Shown piece after piece: positions 20,967 through 32,789 of a stretch of 64,000 nucleotides of DNA. The notes beneath the pieces were generated by a model. It saw only the letters and a program-made list of their open reading frames with translations, had not been told where the DNA came from and made no database searches. How positions within the stretch are numbered: position 1 is the stretch's first letter; the number at the start of each line of letters is the position of its first letter. The stretch is from Niallia alba (GTDB taxonomy: Bacteria; Bacillota; Bacilli; Bacillales; Cytobacillaceae): the NCBI RefSeq assembly GCF_012933555.1, contig NZ_JABBPK010000001.1, forward strand, positions 3,326,001 to 3,390,000. The letters run 5' to 3'. The position numbers and the translations under genes are program-made.

Positions 20967-21752
20967 ATGTTATACTATCAATCAAATTATTTTGGACAAA
21001 ATGGCGATTTTGATCGTATATCAGCATTCACTCCTACTAACCTTCCACACTTCCACCGCAGCATGGAATTGATAATGGTCGATGAAGGAACACTGGAGCT
21101 TAATATACAGAATAAAACCTATACACTGCAAGCTGGAGAAAACGCTCTCATTCTTTCAAATCAGATACATAGTTTGCATAGCACTCAGAAAAATCACTCT
21201 TGGATTTATGTCTTTTCACCAGAATTGGTTAATCAGTTTTATCAACTAAGTAAAAATAAAGACTTAATCCATCCAGTATTCAGTTTACAACCTAACACTT
21301 GTGAGATGATAAAGGAGTTGTTCATTAAAAGTAAAAGCTCGATGCTTGCTAAAAAAGGAGTATTATATTTGATTTGTGCGGAATTATTAAAACAAACATC
21401 ATTTAAAGAGGAAACACGGAGAGATGATTATTTATTACATGATTTACTGAACTATATCCAAAATCACTTTACAGAGGAACTTTCATTAAAAGAGTTATCA
21501 CAAAGGTTTGGTTATGATTATTCTTACCTATCTAGATTTTTTACAAAGATACTAAAAGTACCATTCGTTGATTTTTTAAACGGGCATCGGGTTACATTGG
21601 CATCCCAATTATTAAAAACAACGGATAGTAAAATCACAGAAATTGCTGATATGGTTGGATATAAAAACATTCGCAGTTTTAATCGAAACTTCGAAAAAAT
21701 TATGCATACTACCCCAAGTAATTACCGAAAAGCATATACAGAAACATATTAA
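20967..21752 (+). CDS. AraC-family transcriptional regulator
   Basis: This 261-residue regulator has an N-terminal cupin-like sensing domain (HFHRSMELIMVDEGTLEL, residues ~26-48, then QAGENALILSNQIHSLHS) and a C-terminal double helix-turn-helix domain (LSLKELSQRFGYDYSYLSRF, then ITEIADMVGYKNIRSFNRNF). Such proteins usually sense a sugar or small ligand and activate nearby genes. It faces away from the ABC exporter genes, so it may control them, but its ligand is unknown. AAGGAG precedes the ATG. Confidence 0.9.
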   Translation: MLYYQSNYFGQNGDFDRISAFTPTNLPHFHRSMELIMVDEGTLELNIQNKTYTLQAGENALILSNQIHSLHSTQKNHSWIYVFSPELVNQFYQLSKNKDLIHPVFSLQPNTCEMIKELFIKSKSSMLAKKGVLYLICAELLKQTSFKEETRRDDYLLHDLLNYIQNHFTEELSLKELSQRFGYDYSYLSRFFTKILKVPFVDFLNGHRVTLASQLLKTTDSKITEIADMVGYKNIRSFNRNFEKIMHTTPSNYRKAYTETY

Positions 21753-21774
21753 TACTATTAATAATCACATACCA

Positions 21775-21820
21775 AAAAATCCTTAGAAAAACGAAAGTAT
21801 CATTTATTCTAAGGATTTTC
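21775..21820. terminator. Bidirectional terminator between araC-like gene and deoC
   Basis: AAAATCCTTAGAA pairs with a near-perfect complement across ~20 nt, with A/T runs at both ends. It can stop the convergent transcripts of the regulator and deoC. Confidence 0.8.
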
Positions 21821-21831
21821 TATTACAACTA

Positions 21832-22497
21832 TTAATAATCACCAGTGCTCGTTAAGCCATTAACGATTGCTACCCCAGAGCTTGCTCCAATTCTAGTTGC
21901 TCCTGCAGCAATCATTTTCTCTGTATCTTCGCTGCTGCGCACACCTCCAGAAGCTTTTACACCTACATCTGGTCCAACCGTTTTTCTCATTAATGCAATA
22001 TCCTCAACCGTCGCTCCACCTGTAGAGAAGCCTGTTGACGTTTTTACAAAGTCAGCTCCTGCTTCTACAGCTAATTTACAAGCGATTTCTTTTTCCTCAT
22101 TTGTTAGCAGGCTAGTTTCAATTATTACTTTTGATAAAGCTTTGCCTTTAGCAGCGTCAACAACTGCTTTTATGTCTTCTTTAACTAAATCATAATTTTT
22201 ATCCTTTAGCGCACCAATATTAATAACCATATCTACTTCTGTCGCACCATTTTTGATTGCATCCTCTGTTTCAAATGCTTTTGTTGCGGAAGTAGTTGCG
22301 CCTAAAGGGAAACCGATCACTGTACACACTTTTACTTCTGTTCCACTCAGTAATTCACTTGCAACTTTCACCCATGTTGGGTTAACGCAGACCGAAGCGA
22401 ATACATATTGTTTTGCTTCTTCACATAGAGTAACAACCTGTTCTTTTGTTGCATCTGCTTTCAATAAAGTGTGATCAATCATTTTAGCAATATTCAT
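21832..22497 (-). CDS. deoC: Deoxyribose-phosphate aldolase
   Basis: DeoC splits 2-deoxyribose 5-phosphate into glyceraldehyde 3-phosphate and acetaldehyde in nucleoside catabolism. The 221-residue TIM-barrel protein carries the Schiff-base lysine in [10 protein letters not shown] (around residue 151) and the second active-site lysine in [10 protein letters not shown]. The start follows AAAGGAG. It stands alone between the AraC regulator and mtaB, not in a dra-nupC-pdp operon, so its regulation is unclear. Confidence 0.96.
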   Translation of the reverse strand: MNIAKMIDHTLLKADATKEQVVTLCEEAKQYVFASVCVNPTWVKVASELLSGTEVKVCTVIGFPLGATTSATKAFETEDAIKNGATEVDMVINIGALKDKNYDLVKEDIKAVVDAAKGKALSKVIIETSLLTNEEKEIACKLAVEAGADFVKTSTGFSTGGATVEDIALMRKTVGPDVGVKASGGVRSSEDTEKMIAAGATRIGASSGVAIVNGLTSTGDY

Positions 22498-22634
22498 TAT
22501 GATTCTCCTTTGATTTATGTACTAATGAAAATGATGTCGAAGCTCTTTGCAGCAATTGAAACAAAGAGATTCAACAACATATTCTAAATTAATATTACTT
22601 TCCGTAACACAAAAAGTGAACAATTAATTTTTTC

Positions 22635-23987
22635 TTAAGAAACAATCGCTGCTTGATCTTCTATTTCTTCCAGAACGCGGACAAATTGTCCTTCATTCAC
22701 AGGATAGCCAGCTTTGATGATTTTAACCTTAACAATTTTCCCAACCATTTCCTCTGTAGCAGGGAAAACTACCTTTAGATAATTATCTGTATATCCTACA
22801 TAAAGCTTGCCATTTCCATCCTCTTTGTAAACTTCTTCTGGAATAACTTCTACTACTTCCGCTTCATAGTTAGACGCATATTCTTTTGCCAGCTGATCAG
22901 AAAGCGAAATCAAACGATGTACTCGCTCATTCTTCACATCTTCATCAATCTGGTTGTCCATACGTGCAGCAGGAGTTCCTGTTCTCTTTGAATAAGGGAA
23001 TACATGTAATTCGGAAAATTTATGGTCTTTAATAAAATTATATGTTTCCATAAACTCTTCTTCTGTTTCTCCTGGGAAACCGACAATAACATCGGATGTA
23101 ATTGCTAATCCTGGTAAAGCCTCTTTTAATCTCGTAATTCTTTCCGCAAAGAATTCCATCGTATATTTTCTTCTCATTCTTTTTAAAACAGTGTCTGATC
23201 CTGATTGAATAGGAATATGAAGATGATTTACAATTATTTTAGATTTATCCAATACTTCGATTACTTCATCTGTTATTTGACTAGCCTCAATAGAAGAAAT
23301 CCGAAGACGCTTTAGCCCCTTCACCTGCGATTCTAGATCACGAAGTAGGTTAGCTAAATTATAGTCCTTCATATCAGAGCCATATCCGCCTGTGTGAATA
23401 CCTGTTAACACGATTTCTTTATAGCCAGCATCCACTAATTGCTGCGCTTGTTTAATAACATCTTGTGGGTCTCTAGAACGCATCAATCCTCTTGCCCAAG
23501 GAATTATACAGAAAGTACAAAAGTTATTACAGCCTTCTTGAATTTTTAAAGATGCTCTCGTTCTATCTGTAAATGCAGGTACATCCATTTCTTCATAAAC
23601 ACGATTTTTCATGATGTTTCCAACTGCATTAATTGGTTGTCTTTCTTGTTTGAATTGTGCAATGTACTCTAGCATTTTCACACGATCCTGTGTCCCTACT
23701 ACAATATCGACACCAGGGATAGCCATGATTTCTGCTGGTGATGTTTGTGCGTAACAACCTGTAACACAAATAACCGCATCAGGGTTTTTGCGGACTGCAC
23801 GACGAATAACTTGACGGCTCTTCTTATCCCCTGTATTCGTAACAGTACATGTATTTATAACATATACATCTGAAATATTTTCATAATCTACACGTTCATA
23901 GCCTTGTTGTTTAAACAACTGCCAGATCGCTTCCGTTTCATAATGGTTTACTTTACATCCTAATGTGTGAAAAGCAACTGTTGGCAT
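22635..23987 (-). CDS. mtaB: tRNA N6-threonylcarbamoyladenosine methylthiotransferase
   Basis: MtaB (YqeV) converts t6A37 to ms2t6A37 in tRNAs that read ANN codons. The 450-residue protein has an N-terminal UPF0004 domain with cluster cysteines (LGCKVNHYE, NTCTVT, VTGCYAQ), a radical-SAM domain with CNNFCTFC (around residue 150), and a C-terminal TRAM domain. The ATG at 23987 lies 5 bp after the rsmE stop and 8 nt after GGAG; a GTG three codons upstream is less likely. It is operonic with rsmE. Confidence 0.95.
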   Translation of the reverse strand: MPTVAFHTLGCKVNHYETEAIWQLFKQQGYERVDYENISDVYVINTCTVTNTGDKKSRQVIRRAVRKNPDAVICVTGCYAQTSPAEIMAIPGVDIVVGTQDRVKMLEYIAQFKQERQPINAVGNIMKNRVYEEMDVPAFTDRTRASLKIQEGCNNFCTFCIIPWARGLMRSRDPQDVIKQAQQLVDAGYKEIVLTGIHTGGYGSDMKDYNLANLLRDLESQVKGLKRLRISSIEASQITDEVIEVLDKSKIIVNHLHIPIQSGSDTVLKRMRRKYTMEFFAERITRLKEALPGLAITSDVIVGFPGETEEEFMETYNFIKDHKFSELHVFPYSKRTGTPAARMDNQIDEDVKNERVHRLISLSDQLAKEYASNYEAEVVEVIPEEVYKEDGNGKLYVGYTDNYLKVVFPATEEMVGKIVKVKIIKAGYPVNEGQFVRVLEEIEDQAAIVS

Positions 23988-23992
23988 TTTTA

Positions 23993-24736
23993 TCACTCCA
24001 TCAATTCAAAATGATAAGATACAGCAGACAATAGATATAACGGTGCAGTCTCTGTTCTTAATATTCTTGGACCAAGTCCACATGTCACAAAATCTTGCTC
24101 TTTTAATAAATTTACCTCTGATTCACTTAGACCACCCTCTGGTCCAAACAAGGCAAGGATTGTTTGCCCCTTTGTCATCGACTGTAATTTCTTCGTTAAC
24201 ATAGCCGATTCGCCTTCTTTTGCCTCTTCCTCATAAGCAATTATCTTTACGTCATAGCTTTTTGAGCGTTTGATTAATTCTTTCATACTGATTGGGGTAC
24301 TTACTTCTGGTATCATCGTTCGATGAGATTGTTCAGCCGCTTCTTTGGCAATTTTATTCCAGCGAATGAGCTTTTTTGCCCCTTTTTTTTCATCCCATTT
24401 AACGACAGAGCGAGCTGCTATAAAAGGGATAAACTCATAAGCGCCTAATTCTGTCCCCTTTTGAATAATCCATTCTAGCTTATCCCCTTTTGGCAGTCCG
24501 CTCACGATGGAAACAGAAACAGGTAGTTCTATTTCTCCTTCTAACCATTGTACCACTTTTGCAGTGACTTCGTTTTCGAAAATATTTTCTATTGAACACT
24601 GTGCTACCTGTTGATCATTATTGACACAGTATATTTTATCTCCAACATTCATGCGCATCACACGAACTATATGATGATAATCATCTTCTTGGATTATAAA
24701 AGTATCTTCTTCCTGTTTAGCAAAATAACGCTGCAA
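23993..24736 (-). CDS. rsmE: 16S rRNA m3U1498 methyltransferase RsmE
   Basis: RsmE is a SPOUT-fold methyltransferase for U1498 of 16S rRNA. The 247-residue protein has an N-terminal PUA-like segment and the C-terminal trefoil-knot motifs ALFGPEGGLSESEV and CGLGPRILRTETAPLYLLSA, which bind S-adenosylmethionine. The start is TTG behind AAGGAAAG. It lies between prmA and mtaB in the conserved dnaJ-prmA-rsmE-mtaB order. Confidence 0.96.
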   Translation of the reverse strand: MQRYFAKQEEDTFIIQEDDYHHIVRVMRMNVGDKIYCVNNDQQVAQCSIENIFENEVTAKVVQWLEGEIELPVSVSIVSGLPKGDKLEWIIQKGTELGAYEFIPFIAARSVVKWDEKKGAKKLIRWNKIAKEAAEQSHRTMIPEVSTPISMKELIKRSKSYDVKIIAYEEEAKEGESAMLTKKLQSMTKGQTILALFGPEGGLSESEVNLLKEQDFVTCGLGPRILRTETAPLYLLSAVSYHFELME

Positions 24737-24859
24737 TCGAATACCTACTTTCCTTTAAGCAATAGAGAAGGAAGAATCGCAAAACGAAACTTCCCTTTTC
24801 CTTTAGAATATACGCTTACTCTTACAGCTTAGCGCCGTCAAAAAGACATTTGTTATACC

Positions 24860-25801
24860 TTAGTTCTTTTTTTGAGCGGTAATGCTTACCCAATCTTCCA
24901 TTTGTACTGTTTCTATTATTTCTAGTCCTGAAGCTATAATAGCATCTTTCACTTCTTCTTTTTTCTGAAGAATAATACCAGAAGCAATAAAGTAACCGTC
25001 TTTCTGAAGTAAACGGTAAACATCATCTGTAAATCGTACGATAACCTCTGCCAAAATATTTGCAACAATTACATCTGCCTGTTCGTCTATACCGCTTAAT
25101 AGATTATTTTGGCGAACTGTTGTTTTTTCATGAACCTTGTTCAACTTAATATTTAGCTTTGCAGAACGTACTGCAACTTCATCCAAATCTAAAGCCAGTA
25201 CAGAGCTAGCTCCTAGCATCGCAGCGGCAATGCTTAATACACCAGATCCAGTCCCTACATCAATAACCACATCATCTTTTTTTACTATTCTTTCCAAAGC
25301 TTGGATGCATAATACAGTTGTTGGGTGAGTTCCTGTACCGAATGCCATACCTGGGTCTAATTCAATAATTAATTCATCTGTATGAACTGGAGTATAATTC
25401 TCCCAAGTTGGCACAATTGTAAATTTCTCCGATATCTTTACAGGATGATAATATTTTTTCCAAGCGGTCGCCCATTCTTCTTCATTAACTTCCATAATAG
25501 AAACTTTATTTAATCCAATATCAATATTAAATAGTACTAAATTATTAATATTTTCTTTAATTGCTTCCACTGTTTCTCCAAGAAAACTATTGATCGGTAA
25601 GTATGCTTTAACTAGAACGCCTTCTTCAGGATAATCATCAGGATTTAGTTGGTAGATTTCGCCGAATTGGTCTTCTCTTTCCTTAATTAATTCAAAGGGA
25701 TCTTCAATAACTACCCCACTAGCACCTGCTTCATGCAAAATATTTGAAATAGGTTCAATCGCTTCATTTGTAGTATGAATTGTGATTTCTGACCATTTCA
25801 T
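24860..25801 (-). CDS. prmA: Ribosomal protein L11 methyltransferase
   Basis: PrmA trimethylates ribosomal protein L11. The 313-residue protein has an N-terminal substrate domain ([18 protein letters not shown]) and a class I methyltransferase domain with [14 protein letters not shown] and motif [17 protein letters not shown] (around residue 175), then NILAEVI. I chose the ATG at 25801, which matches homologue starts MKWSE; an in-frame TTG at 25810 lies too close to the GGAG. A repeat insertion separates it from dnaJ. Confidence 0.95.
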   Translation of the reverse strand: MKWSEITIHTTNEAIEPISNILHEAGASGVVIEDPFELIKEREDQFGEIYQLNPDDYPEEGVLVKAYLPINSFLGETVEAIKENINNLVLFNIDIGLNKVSIMEVNEEEWATAWKKYYHPVKISEKFTIVPTWENYTPVHTDELIIELDPGMAFGTGTHPTTVLCIQALERIVKKDDVVIDVGTGSGVLSIAAAMLGASSVLALDLDEVAVRSAKLNIKLNKVHEKTTVRQNNLLSGIDEQADVIVANILAEVIVRFTDDVYRLLQKDGYFIASGIILQKKEEVKDAIIASGLEIIETVQMEDWVSITAQKKN

Positions 25802-25825
25802 TTCTACCAACTCCTTTTTGATTAT

Positions 25826-25987
25826 GGCTGTTTTCGTAACGTTTGTTGCTATTACCTGCAGCCGAAATACACTTCGCTTTCCGTGGGGATCGCGCTAATC
25901 CCATAGGAGTCTACGTGTATTCCGGCTGCTCCATTTTCCAACTAATTCTTTTTTTCTATAGAAAAAAGAATTTGAGCAAATACAACT
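25826..25987 (+). repeat. GGCTGTTTT-family element next to dnaJ
   Basis: It starts GGCTGTTTTCGTAACGTTTGTTG and carries CGCTTTCCGTGGGG, ATCCCATAGGAGTCTACGTG and TTCCGGCTGCTCCATTTTCC, as in the copies at 31228 and 62423, with a shorter middle. The right terminal repeat is decayed. The flanks TTGATTAT (25818-25825) and CTGATTAT (25988-25995) form a 7/8 target duplication, and the right copy contains the dnaJ stop codon. Confidence 0.8.
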
Positions 25988-25991
25988 CTGA

Positions 25992-27116
25992 TTATTCACC
26001 TTTAAATGCTTTTTTCACTTTAGAGAAAAAGCTATCATCTTCTTCTCCTTGAGGGGAAGCCCCTGTTACATCAGCAAACTCTTGTAAAATTTGCTTTTGT
26101 TTTTCGGATAGCTTTGTTGGCGTTATTAGTCGTACAATCACGTGTTGGTCACCTTGACCGTATCCACGCACATTTGGAATACCTTTGCCTTTAAGTCTAA
26201 ATTTCGTTCCTGTTTGTGTTCCTGCAGGTACTTTTAGCTTCACTTTTCCATGAATCGTAGGGACTTCAATTTCATCCCCAAGTGCAGCTTGAACAAAAGT
26301 AATCGGCATTTCACAATATACATCTTCCCCATCACGCTCGAAGAAATCATGTCTTCTTATGTGGAATACAACATATAAATCACCTGCTGGTCCTCCATTC
26401 ACTCCAGGCTCACCTTGACCAGATACTCTTAATTGTTGGCCATCATCGATACCTGCAGGAATTTTAACACTGATTTTACGGCGTTTTTTCACTTTACCAG
26501 TTCCGCCACAAGTAGAACATTTATGCTTAATCTCTTTACCAGTACCATGGCAATAATTACATGTTCTTCTATTCACAATACGACCGAACGGCGTATTTTG
26601 CTCTACATTCAATTGCCCTGTACCGCTACAATGCTTACATGTAACTGGTTTGGTTCCAGGTTTTGCACCTGTTCCACTACATGTTTCACAGTTTTCTTCT
26701 CTTGGTATTTCAATTTCTGTCTCTTTGCCAAATGCCGCTTCTTCAAATGAAAGGGTCATTGTATATTGTAAATCAGCCCCTTGGCGTGGAGCATTAGGAT
26801 CTCGTCTTCTTGAACCTCCACCACCAAAAAATGTGCTGAAAATATCTTCAAAGCCACCGAAACCACCGAAGTCTCCCCCGCCACCAAATCCTTGATTAGG
26901 ATCTGTGTGCCCAAATTGATCATAATGAGCTCTTTTTTGATCATCACTTAAAACTTCGTATGCCTCTTTGACTTCTTTAAACTTTTCATCTGCATCTGCA
27001 TCTTTATTAATATCTGGATGATACTTTTTCGAAAGCTTACGATATGCTTTTTTTATTTCATCCTTAGAAGCGCCTTTGCTTACTCCCAGGACTTCATAGT
27101 AATCTCGTTTATCCAT
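25992..27116 (-). CDS. dnaJ: Chaperone DnaJ
   Basis: DnaJ is the 374-residue Hsp40 co-chaperone that stimulates DnaK ATPase and delivers substrates. The J domain has the HPD motif ([10 protein letters not shown], around residue 33), followed by a Gly/Phe-rich linker (residues ~75-100), four CxxCxGxG zinc repeats ([32 protein letters not shown]) and the C-terminal substrate domains. It is the last gene of hrcA-grpE-dnaK-dnaJ and ends next to a mobile repeat. Confidence 0.98.
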   Translation of the reverse strand: MDKRDYYEVLGVSKGASKDEIKKAYRKLSKKYHPDINKDADADEKFKEVKEAYEVLSDDQKRAHYDQFGHTDPNQGFGGGGDFGGFGGFEDIFSTFFGGGGSRRRDPNAPRQGADLQYTMTLSFEEAAFGKETEIEIPREENCETCSGTGAKPGTKPVTCKHCSGTGQLNVEQNTPFGRIVNRRTCNYCHGTGKEIKHKCSTCGGTGKVKKRRKISVKIPAGIDDGQQLRVSGQGEPGVNGGPAGDLYVVFHIRRHDFFERDGEDVYCEMPITFVQAALGDEIEVPTIHGKVKLKVPAGTQTGTKFRLKGKGIPNVRGYGQGDQHVIVRLITPTKLSEKQKQILQEFADVTGASPQGEEDDSFFSKVKKAFKGE

Positions 27117-27237
27117 AATTGATTACCACTCCCCGATTCTTTTCACATAGATGCTATTGTATCATTTTGCCTTTCCAAAGTACAATAGTTTATTGCTATC
27201 TTTCTTAAATATCGATTAAAAACTTATTCTCTAAAAG

Positions 27238-27274
27238 AAAAGTCAAAGTCAAGATAACCTGACTTTGACTTTTT
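27238..27274 (-). terminator. Strong hairpin between dnaK and dnaJ
   Basis: A perfect 14-bp stem (AAAAGTCAAAGTCA with its complement) closes an 8-nt loop and ends in UUUU on the minus strand. It probably makes a partial terminator or processing point that lowers dnaJ expression relative to dnaK. Confidence 0.8.
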
Positions 27275-27299
27275 ACTAGACGTCTATTGTTTATTTCAA

Positions 27300-29776
<2,477 letters not shown>

Positions 29777-29898
29777 CTTGTTTCACCTCCCTTAAAGGAA
29801 TCATTCCAATGAAAACCATACTGATTGATAGAAATTTATCAATCTTTTATGGTCTTTATATAAATCGATTTTCTACCCTTTTAAATATTCCACATAAG

Positions 29899-30927
29899 TT
29901 ACTTTTGATACAAATTAGTAAGTACTTTTGTTAGGTCATTTGATAAAATATTTAATAAGCTTATAACCCTTGAATATTCCATTCTTGTTGGACCAAGAAT
30001 AGCGATTGAACCAATTTGTTCATCCCCGATACTATAGGAAGCGGAGATAATACTGCAATTTTCCATTGCGGTGTTATTATTCTCTCTTCCAATTTTAATG
30101 CTAATATCAGATGAGTTATTGCGAATGAGCTCTGGAATCCCATCCTCTTTTTCAATCATATTCAATAAATTTCTTATTTTCGTAATATCATGAAATTCAG
30201 GTTGACTTAAAATATTTGTTTTCCCACCAAAAAATAATTTTTCATGGGTATCAATTTTCACTGTTTCTGAAAGTGAGTTGATAAAATACTCATAATTACT
30301 AATATGTTGTTTCAATAAGAAAGCTACTTCCTTATAAATCTTGTTATGAAGCTTGTCAATTGAAACTCCCATTAGCCGTTCATTCAAAATATTAACCAAT
30401 TTCTCTATTTCCCCTGCATGGATAGAATCAGGTAAATGAAACATTCTGTTCTCTACATGGCCTGAATCTGTCACAATAATGGCGATTGCCGTATGGTTGT
30501 TCAAAGGGACAATTTGAATTTTCTTCAACTTGTTTTCCTTAACGGCAGGTCCAAGGACAATAGTAGTATAGTTTGTTAAATCAGACAATATTTTAGCAGA
30601 TTTTTGCACAATATTTTCTAATTCATAAATTTTTTCTGCAAATAATGAGTTAATCCTCATAATATCTGAACGCTTTAATTTCTGTGGTGATAATAGATGA
30701 TCAACATAAAAACGATATCCCTTTTCTGAGGGTACACGCCCTGAAGAAGAGTGCGTTTTTTCTATAAATCCAGACTCCTCTAAATCAGCCATTTCATTAC
30801 GGATGGTAGCGGAGCTAAACGTGATGTTTTCTTTCTTCGATAAGCTCCTTGAGCCTACGGGTTGTGCTGTTGAAATAAAATCATCAATAATCACTTGTAA
30901 TATTAATAATTGACGATCAGTTAACAC
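29899..30927 (-). CDS. hrcA: Heat-inducible repressor HrcA
   Basis: HrcA represses class I heat-shock operons by binding CIRCE, and it needs GroEL for activity. The 342-residue protein has a winged-helix N-terminus ([26 protein letters not shown]) and a GAF-like C-terminal domain. The best start is GTG at 30927, six bases after AGAGGTG, which matches homologues beginning ML-TDRQLL. A longer ATG reading from 30948 overlaps the CIRCE arm and is unlikely. Confidence 0.95.
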   Translation of the reverse strand: MLTDRQLLILQVIIDDFISTAQPVGSRSLSKKENITFSSATIRNEMADLEESGFIEKTHSSSGRVPSEKGYRFYVDHLLSPQKLKRSDIMRINSLFAEKIYELENIVQKSAKILSDLTNYTTIVLGPAVKENKLKKIQIVPLNNHTAIAIIVTDSGHVENRMFHLPDSIHAGEIEKLVNILNERLMGVSIDKLHNKIYKEVAFLLKQHISNYEYFINSLSETVKIDTHEKLFFGGKTNILSQPEFHDITKIRNLLNMIEKEDGIPELIRNNSSDISIKIGRENNNTAMENCSIISASYSIGDEQIGSIAILGPTRMEYSRVISLLNILSNDLTKVLTNLYQK

Positions 30928-30941
30928 ATTAATCACCTCTG

Positions 30942-30968
30942 TTAGCACTCTTTATTAACGAGTGCTAA
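30942..30968 (-). promoter_or_regulatory. CIRCE operator
   Basis: TTAGCACTC, a 9-nt spacer and GAGTGCTAA form the perfect CIRCE consensus between the promoter and the hrcA start codon. HrcA binding here autoregulates hrcA-grpE-dnaK-dnaJ. Confidence 0.98.
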
Positions 30969-30978
30969 ATCTATATAT

Positions 30979-31008
30979 AAAGTAGCAAAAACAAAGGGTC
31001 TGTGTCAA
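30979..31008 (-). promoter_or_regulatory. Promoter of the hrcA operon
   Basis: TTGACA (31003-31008), an 18-nt spacer and TACTTT (30979-30984) lie directly upstream of CIRCE. The -10 is imperfect, and an alternative TATATA lies a few bases downstream. Confidence 0.65.
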
Positions 31009-31227
31009 TAATTTGGTCCTTTTTTCTGCAAGAAATTTTTACCTTCTAGTCAACCTAGACATTGAATTGCTTTTTATCTCTTTACTAGTTACTAAAAATA
31101 CACTCCGTTCAAGTAAGAAGAATGTTAAACACTTCGTTATCTACCTTTATGCAGCCCACTCTGTATTTCTTCTTTTACAACCAACACATTTTTAAAACCC
31201 AAAAATAAGTTAGGTTTCTTTTCTAAA

Positions 31228-31436
31228 GGCTGTTTTAGTAAAGTTTGTTGCGATTACCCGCAGCCGGAATACACTTCGCTTTCCGTGGGGCTAAGCTTAA
31301 GCCTCCTCAGCTTCGCCTCCGGGGTCTCAGACTGTCTCGCTAATCCCACAGGAGTCTACGTATATTCCGGCTGCTCCATTTTTCCAACTAATTCTTTTTT
31401 CCTATTGAAAAAACAACAATCCTTTAGAAAACAGCC
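31228..31436 (+). repeat. Complete GGCTGTTTT-family miniature inverted-repeat element
   Basis: This 209-bp element begins GGCTGTTTTAGTAAAGTTTG and ends in the imperfect complement ATCCTTTAGAAAACAGCC. It is flanked by an exact 8-bp direct repeat, TTTCTAAA (31220-31227 and 31437-31444). It has no coding capacity; inner arms such as CGGAATACACTTCGC and TATATTCCGGCTGC give further stem potential. It sits between hemW and the hrcA promoter. Confidence 0.88.
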
Positions 31437-31457
31437 TTTCTAAATAAAGAGACTTCA

Positions 31458-32600
31458 TTACTTAAGCACTCCAATAAAGGATTGAAAAACTTCATTCCCC
31501 AAAAATCTGCCCTTATCGGTTAATCTCAAATATCCATCCTCGATTTCAATAAGCTCTCGACTAATTAGCCCCTTTATTTCTTTATCAAAAAGCTGTAATA
31601 GATTTTGATTATATTTTTCTTCAAAAGATAGTAAACTTACCCCTTTGTTTTTTCTTAATCCAAGGAATAATTCTTCTTCCATTTGTTCTACGACTGTTAC
31701 TTCGTGTTCGTGCATAAGTGGAAACTCGCCTTGTTCTAATGGCTGCATATATTTTTTTAATGGCCCATAATTAGAGTATCGGTTCTTACCTACATAACCG
31801 TGTGAGCCTGCTCCAAACCCAAAATACTCTGTATTATTCCAGTATGTGAGATTATGACGACTTTCAAAACCAGGTTTCGCAAAATTACTAATCTCATATT
31901 GTTGAAAACCGTGATTTGCCATCTCCTCCATTAATACGCCATACATGCTTGCTTCCACATCTTCACCAGGTGTAGGTAGTTTCCCCTTCCGCATCAAATT
32001 ATAAAAAACAGTTTTTGGCTCTATAATCAGGGAGTATCCTGAATAGTGCTGGATATCTAGTGTAAATGCTGTATTTAAGGTTTCTTGAAAATCTTCCAAT
32101 GTTTGTCCAGGCAAACTATAAATTAAGTCTACACTTATATTATCAAACCCAATCTTTTTTGCAGATTCGATGGATGAAAACACCTCTTCAGCCTTATGAG
32201 TTCTACCAATCCTCTGTAATAGCTCGTTATTAAAAGATTGAACACCGAAACTTAAACGGTTGACGCCTCCCTCATAAAGAGCCTTTAATTTATCTTCTGT
32301 TAAATCCCCAGGATTTGCTTCAAAGGTATATTCTATTTCTGGATGAACTTTAAGTTCTCTATTAATAATTCCACAAAGTCGTTCCAATTGAGGTGCAGTT
32401 AAACTTGTTGGTGTTCCTCCCCCGACAAAAATCGTAGAAAGCTTTTGTTCCCCATATTTTTCAATGGTTAACTTCATTTCTTTCTCTAGAGAATCGAGGT
32501 ATTCATCTACTGGCTGTCCTTTTAAAAACACTTTATTAAAATCACAATAGTGACAAATATGCTCACAAAATGGAATATGGATATATGCTGCTTGTATCAA
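31458..32600 (-). CDS. hemW: Radical SAM heme chaperone HemW
   Basis: HemW is a 380-residue radical-SAM protein related to HemN. It acts as a heme chaperone rather than coproporphyrinogen oxidase. The cluster motif is CEHICHYCDF (residues ~13-22), followed by GGGTPTSL and FGVQSFNNELLQRIGR. A C-terminal HemN domain follows. The TTG start at 32600 is consistent with homologues beginning AYIHIPFCEH. It follows lepA. Confidence 0.94.
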   Translation of the reverse strand: MIQAAYIHIPFCEHICHYCDFNKVFLKGQPVDEYLDSLEKEMKLTIEKYGEQKLSTIFVGGGTPTSLTAPQLERLCGIINRELKVHPEIEYTFEANPGDLTEDKLKALYEGGVNRLSFGVQSFNNELLQRIGRTHKAEEVFSSIESAKKIGFDNISVDLIYSLPGQTLEDFQETLNTAFTLDIQHYSGYSLIIEPKTVFYNLMRKGKLPTPGEDVEASMYGVLMEEMANHGFQQYEISNFAKPGFESRHNLTYWNNTEYFGFGAGSHGYVGKNRYSNYGPLKKYMQPLEQGEFPLMHEHEVTVVEQMEEELFLGLRKNKGVSLLSFEEKYNQNLLQLFDKEIKGLISRELIEIEDGYLRLTDKGRFLGNEVFQSFIGVLK

Positions 32601-32675
32601 TTTTTCACAACCTTTTAATTAGTTAACTATGTGATGAAACAAGTTTTAAGATCAACTTGTTTCAATGAATAAATA

Positions 32676-32766
32676 AGAAAAGAGGTGATGCTTGTTGGCA
32701 CCTACCTCCCTTACTTATAGCAGTCAATGATATGATTAGCAAGTTTCTTGCATCATTTTGATTGAC
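32676..32766 (-). other. Two consecutive hairpins between lepA and hemW
   Basis: The first structure (32720-32766) pairs AGTCAAT/ATTGACT, ATGAT/ATCAT and GCAAG/CTTGC around a 3-nt loop, without a U-tract. The second (about 32682-32708) pairs GAGGT/ACCTC and TGC/GCA and is followed by UUUUC, so it resembles a weak terminator. Together they may end or tune the lepA transcript. Confidence 0.5.
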
Positions 32767-32789
32767 TCCTTTTATGTCATTCTGCCTTT

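Noticed and set aside
32681-32719. A 10-codon plus-strand ORF with AGAGGTG before ATG (possible type I toxin)
   Set aside because: The peptide is too short, lacks a toxin-like membrane helix, and its bases are explained by the hairpin on the other strand.
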